5,161 nucleotides of DNA from Patescibacteria group bacterium (GTDB taxonomy: Bacteria > Patescibacteriota > UBA1384 > XYA2-FULL-43-10 > 1-14-0-10-43-13). The stretch lies in assembly GCA_022705465.1 (NCBI GenBank), contig JAKJEK010000075.1, positions 1-5,161 on the forward strand, written 5' to 3'. Below are positions 1 to 4,533 of this stretch, in pieces. Numbering within the stretch: position 1 is the first letter of the stretch; each line of letters begins with the position of its first letter. The position numbers were made by a program, and so were the translations under genes. Under the pieces are notes generated by a model that ran no database searches, had not been told where the DNA came from, and saw only the letters and a program-made list of their open reading frames with translations.

Positions 1-2
1 AG

Positions 3-263
3 GGTAGTGTCAATACCGGTTGGCTTGGTGCCAATACCAATAATGCTGGCGTTGGTACCTGGAGCACAGCTGGCGTTGGCAAGTGGGGTCCTGTACCACA
101 CGACACCACATCTGCAGCGACTCCAGTTACCGTTATGTCATCGATAGCTCCAGACAATGGCGCATCTGCCACTCGGGTGACGTTCGCTCTCGAAGTCAAT
201 GTTTACCAGCCATCAGATTCGTACGAAGGTATCCTCGTTTACAACTGCGTACCCAAGTATTAA
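3..263 (+). CDS. Secreted surface protein, C-terminal 86 residues (5' truncated)
   Basis: The reading frame is open from position 3 to a TAA at 261-263; the start lies outside the window. It is a paralogue of the complete gene at 636-1733. By eye the two share GW(L/I)GANT, an AG.GK(W/F)GP(V/I) segment, a (L/I)EVN.YQP.D.Y.G block and a final VY..P.Y strand. In the complete paralogue this segment is the last 80 or so residues of a beta-rich exported protein, so this protein is inferred to be exported too. It ends in a beta strand, with no LPXTG motif, hydrophobic tail or basic tail, so no covalent or membrane anchor is visible. One Cys lies five residues from the end. Its biochemical function is unknown; a structural surface-layer or adhesive role is a guess from family context. 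A strong terminator follows 20 bp after the stop. Confidence 0.85.
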   Translation, partial: GSVNTGWLGANTNNAGVGTWSTAGVGKWGPVPHDTTSAATPVTVMSSIAPDNGASATRVTFALEVNVYQPSDSYEGILVYNCVPKY

Positions 264-283
264 TCACCTCTGAAACGACTTCA

Positions 284-314
284 AAAAGAGCCCCTTCGGG
301 GGCTCTTTTGGTTT
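284..314 (+). terminator. Intrinsic terminator of the first surface-protein gene
   Basis: A perfect 11-bp stem pairs AAAAGAGCCCC (284-294) with GGGGCTCTTTT (299-309) around a TTCG loop. This is the extra-stable C(UUCG)G tetraloop. The U-run is partly inside the stem, then GG and more T. The A-run on the left arm would also give a T-rich tail on the minus strand, so it may work both ways. Confidence 0.9.
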
Positions 315-389
315 ATGTGATTGCTGCCCGAGAACCTTCCCTACTACTGTCCGAGTGAATCTGAGAACTAACTGCATCGATACCATACC

Positions 390-503
390 TTCTTGACCCC
401 AAAGCTCGAAGAATAGTTGGATTATCGCTCGAGTCCTGCGATGACCCTGTAGGTATACGAAGTGACCCTGTGGGCGACCCCGATTTATCGGGGAATCGAG
501 AAC
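390..503. repeat. Palindromic intergenic repeat, copy A (about 114 bp)
   Basis: The element starts with TTCTTGAC (390-397) and ends with ATCGAGAAC (495-503), which are imperfect inverted ends. Inside is a hairpin in which CTCGA (405-409) pairs with TCGAG (429-433) and ATA (413-415) with TAT (423-425). Positions 453-473 match positions 1954-1974 exactly over 21 bp. Positions 460-503 match 1834-1877 at 41 of 44 bases. The 3' part folds as CCCCGA-TTTA-TCGGGG (479-494). No transposase or coding function is visible. It resembles REP/REPIN or MITE-type non-autonomous repeats. Confidence 0.75.
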
Positions 504-507
504 TATT

Positions 508-537
508 AAGGAGTATTTTATGATCGCAAACGATTGA
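508..537 (+). other. Isolated strong ribosome binding site and five-codon ORF
   Basis: AAGGAG at 508-513 sits 6 nt before an ATG at 520-522, an ideal Shine-Dalgarno arrangement. The frame reads Met-Ile-Ala-Asn-Asp and stops at a TGA (535-537). No long gene in this window has such a good site. It could be a leader peptide for the gene at 636, the relic of a lost gene start, or chance. Confidence 0.25.
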
Positions 538-563
538 ATTCTTTGTGTGCTGCACAGTGTAAT
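534..563 (+). promoter_or_regulatory. Candidate sigma70-type promoter upstream of the second surface-protein gene
   Basis: TTGAAT (534-539) and TGTAAT (558-563) are separated by 18 bp, with 4 of 6 and 5 of 6 matches to the -35 and -10 consensus. A transcript from here would have a leader of about 65 nt before the ATG at 636, with no clear Shine-Dalgarno. It competes with the -10 element at 624-629 as the promoter of this gene. Confidence 0.3.
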
Positions 564-599
564 TCCAGTTGGAATATAGTAAATAAGAATAAACAATGG

Positions 600-629
600 T
601 TGTGCCATTAGTGCCAAATGGACTATAAT
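600..629 (+). promoter_or_regulatory. Consensus -10 element placed for a leaderless start at 636
   Basis: TATAAT at 624-629 is a perfect -10 hexamer whose expected start site (about 636-637) falls on the ATG at 636. The -35 region is poor: TTGTGC at 600-605, 3 of 6, with an 18-bp spacer. A 9-nt imperfect tandem repeat beginning GTGCCA (602-610 and 611-619) covers the -35 to spacer region and could bind a regulator. Confidence 0.4.
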
Positions 630-635
630 GATAAT

Positions 636-1733
636 ATGAATAGTCGCGCACGAAACACAAAAATATTCGTACTCCTCTTAATATTAGGACCAGTATTGCT
701 GGCGCACAATGACACAAAGGCCGCCAGTTTTAGCAGTTCTTCAGTAACACTTTCAAACACCGCGCCAATCACATCGTCCTCACACACCATTAACTTTACA
801 TTAGCCACAGAACACGAACCCATAAAAGAGATCCACATCCAATACGGTAAGACTCAGGTAGACCTGACAAAACCAACATCTCTCAGTTTGGATCAAGCTA
901 GTCTAAACAGCGTTTCCGGTCTCAATGGTTCACTATGGACGTTGGACACCACATCTAAATATGATGGTCTTCTAAAACTTGTTTCAGACAATGGAGAAAC
1001 CAAAGCCGTCTCTACAGAGATATCGGTAGTACTGGACAACGTAACGAACGCAGAGATAGGCGAATGCAGTCTAACAGGCCAAATGTATGACACTTGCTAT
1101 GTTCGCGTAATTACCTACACAGAAATTGAAGACGAAAACCAGCAGCTAATATTAACCGCAGTCGATTCTGGAACCATCTCGTATCAGATACAGGATGTTC
1201 CCTCACTTACTTTCACTGTCGAGGGTGTTGATGCCAGTACTCTCACAAACGGCATTACCACCACCGTGGCGACAAACTATAACACCTTACCATTTGGCAA
1301 GTTAAAACTAGGCGAACCGGCCTATGCTGCCCATAAGCTCACTGTGGCAACTACAGCTGCAAATGGCTACAAAGTTCAGGTCTACCTGGATGGCTATCTT
1401 GAGGGCACACGTCCTTTAAATAAAATCGATCCATTTGCCGCCCTTAATGTCTCCTGGTCAACCCCTCAAGTATGGTCGTCACCGGATAGCAGTGAGATCA
1501 ACTCCGATAGTGGTTGGATTGGCGCAAATACAAGCGACACCAGAGTTCAAGGTTGGCTTAACGGCGCAGGCAAGTTCGGCCCCATTAGTTCCACTAAGCA
1601 CAGTGTCATGGAATCGGCTACCAAAGATTATGGAACAACGGCCTATGTCACCTATGCTATCGAAGTTAACGAGTACCAACCAGTAGATTTCTATACAGGT
1701 GTGATGGTGTATGAAATAACGCCGACCTACTAA
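636..1733 (+). CDS. Secreted beta-rich surface protein, paralogue of the upstream gene
   Basis: This gene encodes a 365-residue exported protein. From the ATG at 636 the N-terminus has a short basic region (Arg, Arg, Lys), a hydrophobic core (IFVLLLILGPVLLA) and a likely signal peptidase I site after TKA. An in-frame ATG at 618 adds six residues, two of them Asp, which is unusual for a signal peptide, and it overlaps a TATAAT box, so I prefer 636. The mature part is rich in Ser and Thr. It has an N-terminal Ig-like region with two Cys (about residues 144 and 154 from this start) and a middle block with LTFTVEGVDAS, PFGKLKLGEP and LTVATTAANGYKV. The C-terminal module is shared with the gene at 3-263. 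I associate these blocks with Patescibacteria surface proteins but know no assigned function. No anchor motif is visible. The gene stands alone, flanked by copies of a palindromic repeat in direct orientation. Confidence 0.88.
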   Translation: MNSRARNTKIFVLLLILGPVLLAHNDTKAASFSSSSVTLSNTAPITSSSHTINFTLATEHEPIKEIHIQYGKTQVDLTKPTSLSLDQASLNSVSGLNGSLWTLDTTSKYDGLLKLVSDNGETKAVSTEISVVLDNVTNAEIGECSLTGQMYDTCYVRVITYTEIEDENQQLILTAVDSGTISYQIQDVPSLTFTVEGVDASTLTNGITTTVATNYNTLPFGKLKLGEPAYAAHKLTVATTAANGYKVQVYLDGYLEGTRPLNKIDPFAALNVSWSTPQVWSSPDSSEINSDSGWIGANTSDTRVQGWLNGAGKFGPISSTKHSVMESATKDYGTTAYVTYAIEVNEYQPVDFYTGVMVYEITPTY

Positions 1734-1833
1734 TATCACATGTATGAAAAAATCATATTAATTAACCTGGGATAGCGTGCTAAAGATATTATCATTCAAG
1801 CCCTGAACGCAATACCTTGCCATTCGGGCCCCA

Positions 1834-1877
1834 AAGTGACCCTGCGGGCGACCCCGATTCATCGGAGAATCGAGAAC
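1834..1877. repeat. Half copy of the palindromic repeat (B1)
   Basis: These 44 bases match 460-503 with three substitutions. The copy can fold as CGATTC-ATCGGA-GAATCG (1855-1872), a perfect 6-bp stem, while copy A has one G-U pair at the matching place. It lies 100 bp after the stop of the second surface-protein gene and 14 bp before the full copy B. Confidence 0.75.
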
Positions 1878-1891
1878 CTTCAATGCCCCAG

Positions 1892-1996
1892 ACTTCTCGA
1901 CAAGCTCGACGAATAATGCGTCGCTACACGATTGATCGTTGCTTATTGTTCGAGTATACGAAGTGACCCTGTGGATAGACAGAGTGAGTCGAGAAC
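1892..1996. repeat. Palindromic intergenic repeat, copy B (about 105 bp)
   Basis: Perfect 8-bp inverted ends are TTCTCGAC (1894-1901) and GTCGAGAA (1988-1995). An inner long hairpin pairs CTCGACGAATAA (1905-1916) with TTATTGTTCGAG (1943-1954) at 10 of 12 positions, extended outward by ACTTC (1892-1896) with GAAGT (1960-1964). Positions 1954-1974 are identical to 453-473. After that, the CCCCGA hairpin of copy A is replaced by unrelated sequence before the shared TCGAGAAC end. There is no ORF or transposase. Confidence 0.75.
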
Positions 1997-2026
1997 CGCG
2001 CTATGTTCCCAACAACACCAGTAAAT

Positions 2027-2058
2027 AAAAATACCATGAACATCACATGGTATTTTTT
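2027..2058. terminator. Bidirectional terminator between convergent genes
   Basis: A perfect 12-bp stem pairs AAAAATACCATG (2027-2038) with CATGGTATTTTT (2046-2057) around a 7-nt loop, with T-runs on both strands. It lies 32 bp past the stop of the minus-strand gene at 2091-3833 and 293 bp past the stop of the plus-strand gene at 636-1733. It fits termination of both; the plus-strand transcript would then carry the repeat elements in its 3' UTR. Confidence 0.9.
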
Positions 2059-2090
2059 CAACATCACCGCATGCTCATTTTACTGTGTCT

Positions 2091-3833
2091 TTAACTGGTT
2101 TGCGGACTGGGACTTTTAGTAAACTCGATAGATTTCAACATTTGCTCGACGCGCTTTGCATCGTTTTCATCTTCGGCTGGCACAAAAGTCTTATACCAAA
2201 TCTTAAATATTGATGAATCGATTTTCACAAGATACATGTTGCCGCGGACGGACATGTATTCATTCTGAACCAGATGGATTGCCGGTAAATGTTTAAACTG
2301 TGACGGATTTTCGACTTTGTAGCCAATTTCACTCTTAAATTCTGAAATATAATCATCTAGCGTTTTTTCTCCTACCTCAACCTTTTCGATTTTAAGCAGG
2401 TACCCGTACTTGCGTAAAAACCAAATACTGTTACTGTCCATCGGTCTGTGCTTATTACTGGTGTTGTGGGGATAATCGAGTTTAATGCCAAAGTCGGGGT
2501 CGTCATAGGTATTCCAAACCGTCTCCTCAAAAGGCGCATCCGTAAACGCCTCGCGATAACGTTCAGACATATCCTCTGTGGCTATGCCAGTTGCCGCAAC
2601 CGGTTGACCGCCGCTTGCCGGCTTTAGATATATCTCTTCCGCCTGGTTTATATAGACCTCTCTTAGTTTCTCGGCATTGGCAACCTGGTAGGCCACTCCG
2701 CCAATTAACACAATCACCACTGCCGCTGATGCTTTAACAACTAGTCCACCGATACCCTTCCCATGTTTAACCTTGCCTAAAGCATCATCAACATCTTTAA
2801 CCTTCACCGCTTCAGGAATTTGAACAATCTTAGCCTTTTTGTTGACTTTAAATGGCCAAAACGACTTCCTCTTTTCCTCTGCCATAACTGGCTCTTTGCT
2901 GGTCTCTGGTACAGACCCTACAATTGACGTGTCTTGGCTGGCTTTTTTGCCTCCCCAAAAATGTTTCTTGTACTCCTCTTTCTTTTCTGGTTCTGGTGTT
3001 GCGGCGACTTCTTTGGTTTCACTTTTGATTGACTTCTGTATCTTATCTGCTTCTTCGATTGAGCGGACTTTTTCGGGTACAACGGGTTTGTTTACTGTCT
3101 GGGCAGGTTCGGTTTTGGCTGGTTCGTCGTTAAGGATAATACCTCGCTCGAGGTAGTCAAGTTCCTCATTTATTTTGAGGTAGTCGCTAAAATCATTATC
3201 AACCAAATCGGCAGGAGTTTGTTCCTCCTCGGATGCTACCGGTTTAAATTCGATAATGTCATCAGTAGCTGAGAGCGCTTTTGCTTGATTATTACCAGTC
3301 CCCGTGTCGCCACGTTCGGCCGCTTTTATTGCTTCTTCGGTTTTCTCTACGGAGAATTGTTGAACATTTTTAGTATTAGCAGACACTTCCTGTATTTGCT
3401 CCGTAGCTGGTTTAGCTGCCATTGCGTGATCGGCTTCCTCTAGTAGCTTTAGCGAATCTACCACTTTCATCTGGAATTGCTCCACGCTCTTGCCCAAGTC
3501 ATCCTTTAGCGAGGAGATAACCCGCTTAAGCGAAGCGATTTCGCCATGGTAATCGCTCAAATCGTTTTTTAAGCGAATGTTTTCTTCTTGCAAACGCAAC
3601 AAAGTTTCATGCTCTTGCTCTTTTGCTGCTTGCGCCATAATCAGCTGCTTTTCGTCTTCCAGCCGGCGTTTCAGTACTTGAAGTTCAACCAAAGTGTTTT
3701 GCGCTTTTTCTAATTCGTTTTCAATGGAAGCAATCTGGCTTTGAGTATTAGAAAACAAACCCTGGCTGCTCCGGGCTGCATTTTGTTGCAGATCTTTTGT
3801 GGTAGAAGTCCCCTCGACTTTTTCGTTATTCAT
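2091..3833 (-). CDS. Single-span membrane protein with cytoplasmic coiled coil and extracytoplasmic C-terminal domain
   Basis: This gene encodes 580 residues, and I do not recognise a named family for the whole protein. Residues about 31-135 are a heptad-rich coiled coil (ENELEKAQNTLVELQVLKRR). Residues about 136-320 are an acidic, Pro/Glu/Lys-rich, probably disordered linker. Two short motifs of pattern K.FW..K occur at 290-296 and 323-329, the second inside a basic patch. A hydrophobic span lies at about 368-386 (ASAAVVIVLIGGVAYQVA), preceded by a Lys-rich stretch, so the N-terminus should be cytoplasmic and the C-terminus outside. Residues about 440-573 form a compact domain beginning DPDFGIKLDYP. 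Its layout (FGI.L.YP, then TLDDYISEF, then a final KSIEF) resembles PsbP/DUF1795-like folds, which is inference only. The ATG at 3831-3833 lacks a clear Shine-Dalgarno. The gene is convergent with the surface-protein gene at 636 and divergent from the one at 4534. It may tether or organise envelope structures from inside; that is speculation. Confidence 0.88.
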   Translation of the reverse strand: MNNEKVEGTSTTKDLQQNAARSSQGLFSNTQSQIASIENELEKAQNTLVELQVLKRRLEDEKQLIMAQAAKEQEHETLLRLQEENIRLKNDLSDYHGEIASLKRVISSLKDDLGKSVEQFQMKVVDSLKLLEEADHAMAAKPATEQIQEVSANTKNVQQFSVEKTEEAIKAAERGDTGTGNNQAKALSATDDIIEFKPVASEEEQTPADLVDNDFSDYLKINEELDYLERGIILNDEPAKTEPAQTVNKPVVPEKVRSIEEADKIQKSIKSETKEVAATPEPEKKEEYKKHFWGGKKASQDTSIVGSVPETSKEPVMAEEKRKSFWPFKVNKKAKIVQIPEAVKVKDVDDALGKVKHGKGIGGLVVKASAAVVIVLIGGVAYQVANAEKLREVYINQAEEIYLKPASGGQPVAATGIATEDMSERYREAFTDAPFEETVWNTYDDPDFGIKLDYPHNTSNKHRPMDSNSIWFLRKYGYLLKIEKVEVGEKTLDDYISEFKSEIGYKVENPSQFKHLPAIHLVQNEYMSVRGNMYLVKIDSSIFKIWYKTFVPAEDENDAKRVEQMLKSIEFTKSPSPQTS

Positions 3834-3842
3834 TCTGCTTTT

Positions 3843-3872
3843 ATTTTAAATGCTCTAAACACAGGTTGTAAA
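3843..3872 (-). promoter_or_regulatory. Promoter of the coiled-coil membrane protein gene
   Basis: On the minus strand, TTTACA (3872-3867) and TAAAAT (3848-3843) are separated by 18 bp, each 5 of 6 against consensus. The predicted start site (about 3836) is only about 3 nt before the ATG at 3833, so the transcript would be almost leaderless, matching the absence of a clear Shine-Dalgarno. Confidence 0.5.
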
Positions 3873-3958
3873 GAGAGTATCTACACAAACAGCAACAACT
3901 AACAAATAGCTTTCGCAGTATCAGCATATCGCCTTAATTGATGCTGTTGCGTTGCGAG

Positions 3959-3967
3959 TTATCCACA
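3959..3967 (+). promoter_or_regulatory. DnaA box, perfect consensus
   Basis: TTATCCACA is the high-affinity DnaA 9-mer. It is followed by a C-rich stretch and then TAGTAA (3977-3982), which could be read as two DnaA-trio triplets; that last reading is weak. It lies about 126 bp upstream of the coiled-coil gene start. Confidence 0.6.
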
Positions 3968-4045
3968 ACCCTCCGATAGTAAATTGGTTCAATAATAAAT
4001 ATAACACCTAAACGGCAAAAGCGCTACAACCTCAAATTGCCTTTG

Positions 4046-4054
4046 TGGTAAAAT
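4046..4054 (+). promoter_or_regulatory. Candidate extended -10 promoter reading into the divergent gap
   Basis: TGGTAAAAT fits the extended -10 pattern TGn-TAtAAT with one mismatch in the hexamer. No good -35 is visible 17 bp upstream. The sequence downstream (from about 4061) has no convincing ORF, so this would drive a non-coding transcript or a long leader for the gene at 4534, if it is active at all. Confidence 0.25.
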
Positions 4055-4141
4055 GCTTTGTTAATTCGACCCGAAACCGGCGAGTCTTGTTAAGAAATAG
4101 TGTTACTTGGTCCGCCATTCATTTAGCTCGGTAATTTTTCG

Positions 4142-4264
4142 ATCCCCGAAAGGAACCCTTTGGGTTGGGGGTTGGGTCGAGAAGCCCTTGTCTACTTACT
4201 CTTAGAGCTTATCGAGAAGTCTTAATTCGCCACGCCTATCTGCGGCACTCCTAGAAATGACCCT
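4142..4264. repeat. Degenerate third copy of the intergenic repeat, G-rich
   Basis: The stretch carries TCGAGAAG twice (4177-4184 and 4212-4219) and ATGACCCT (4257-4264), short words shared with copies A and B. A hairpin pairs AACCC (4154-4158) with GGGTT (4162-4166), extended by ATCCCC (4142-4147) with GGGGGT (4167-4172) across a 6-nt bulge. G-runs at 4162-4176 (GGGTTGGGGGTTGGG) are notable. Similarity to the other copies is partial, so membership in the family is uncertain. Confidence 0.35.
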
Positions 4265-4293
4265 CACTCTCATAACTTGACCTATTTGCTAAA

Positions 4294-4313
4294 ACCTGAA
4301 GGGAAGTTTAGGT
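4294..4313. other. Small hairpin upstream of the DnaA box pair
   Basis: ACCTGAA (4294-4300) pairs with TTTAGGT (4307-4313) as a 7-bp stem with one G-U pair and a 6-nt loop. No U-run follows, so it is not a typical terminator. Its role is unknown. Confidence 0.3.
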
Positions 4314-4334
4314 ATTGGGTATACATGCAAATTA

Positions 4335-4362
4335 TGTGGATAACCTAAAAAAATTATCCACA
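4335..4362. promoter_or_regulatory. Inverted pair of perfect DnaA boxes
   Basis: TGTGGATAA (4335-4343, minus-strand box) and TTATCCACA (4354-4362, plus-strand box) are separated by 10 bp of mostly A. Each matches the strict 9-mer consensus. A near match, TATGGATAA (4450-4458), lies 88 bp further on with one change. The surrounding sequence from about 4320 to 4460 is AT-rich by eye. This could be part of a replication origin, or a DnaA-controlled site for the gene at 4534. Confidence 0.65.
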
Positions 4363-4402
4363 GCTTGAAAATAATAAGAAAATGGAGTAACTTCTAATAC
4401 CC

Positions 4403-4429
4403 TTGTTTTTGCTAGTCCTACAAGAACAA
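4403..4429. other. AT-rich stem-loop
   Basis: TTGTTTTTG (4403-4411) pairs with CAAGAACAA (4421-4429), 9 bp including one G-U, around a 9-nt loop. It sits between the DnaA box pair and the promoter at 4471. There is no following T-run. Confidence 0.3.
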
Positions 4430-4470
4430 TTTATTTGCCATTTATTGAGTATGGATAATCTAAAACCGTT

Positions 4471-4499
4471 TTGACCGCCTGAGCTAATTAAGGTAAAAT
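4471..4499 (+). promoter_or_regulatory. Strong sigma70-type promoter of the YQGRL surface-protein gene
   Basis: TTGACC (4471-4476) and TAAAAT (4494-4499) are each 5 of 6 against consensus, with an ideal 17-bp spacer. The predicted start site is about 4507, giving a 5' leader of about 27 nt. The near-match DnaA box at 4450-4458 is just upstream of the -35. Confidence 0.75.
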
Positions 4500-4533
4500 T
4501 AATAGCAAGTAACGGTGGGGCAATAGCGCGATC

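Noticed and set aside
83..358. Plus-strand ORF of 91 codons
   Set aside because: It is a shifted frame across the 3' end of the gene at 3-263 and reads through that gene's terminator; the frame at 3-263 matches the paralogue.
520..578. Reading through TGA at 535 as Gly or Trp (alternative code) to extend the mini-ORF
   Set aside because: About 1,240 codons in the real genes contain no in-frame TGA, which would be unlikely if TGA encoded an amino acid.
264..717. Two overlapping minus-strand ORFs of 117 and 134 codons (264-617 and 313-717)
   Set aside because: They run through the terminator region, repeat copy A and, for the longer one, the start of the real gene. Their translations have no protein-like composition or recognisable domain, and the palindromic repeat explains the open frames.
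1743..1757. TATGA-AAAAA-TCATA hairpin just after the second surface-protein gene, as its terminator
   Set aside because: The stem is only 5 bp, AT-only apart from one pair, with no U-run. The strong bidirectional terminator at 2027-2058 is a better candidate.
1970..1978. DnaA-box-like TGTGGATAG
   Set aside because: It has one mismatch to the consensus and lies inside the repeat element, at the edge of the block shared with copy A, so it is better explained by the repeat.
390..1996. CRISPR array or insertion sequence
   Set aside because: The repeats are not evenly spaced short direct repeats with unique spacers, and there is no Cas or transposase gene in the window.
4108..4160. tRNA-like words: TTAGCTCGGTAA (D-arm-like) and TTCGATCC (T-loop-like)
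   Set aside because: Only a few bases separate the two words, so there is no room for an anticodon arm, and no acceptor stem or CCA end can be paired.
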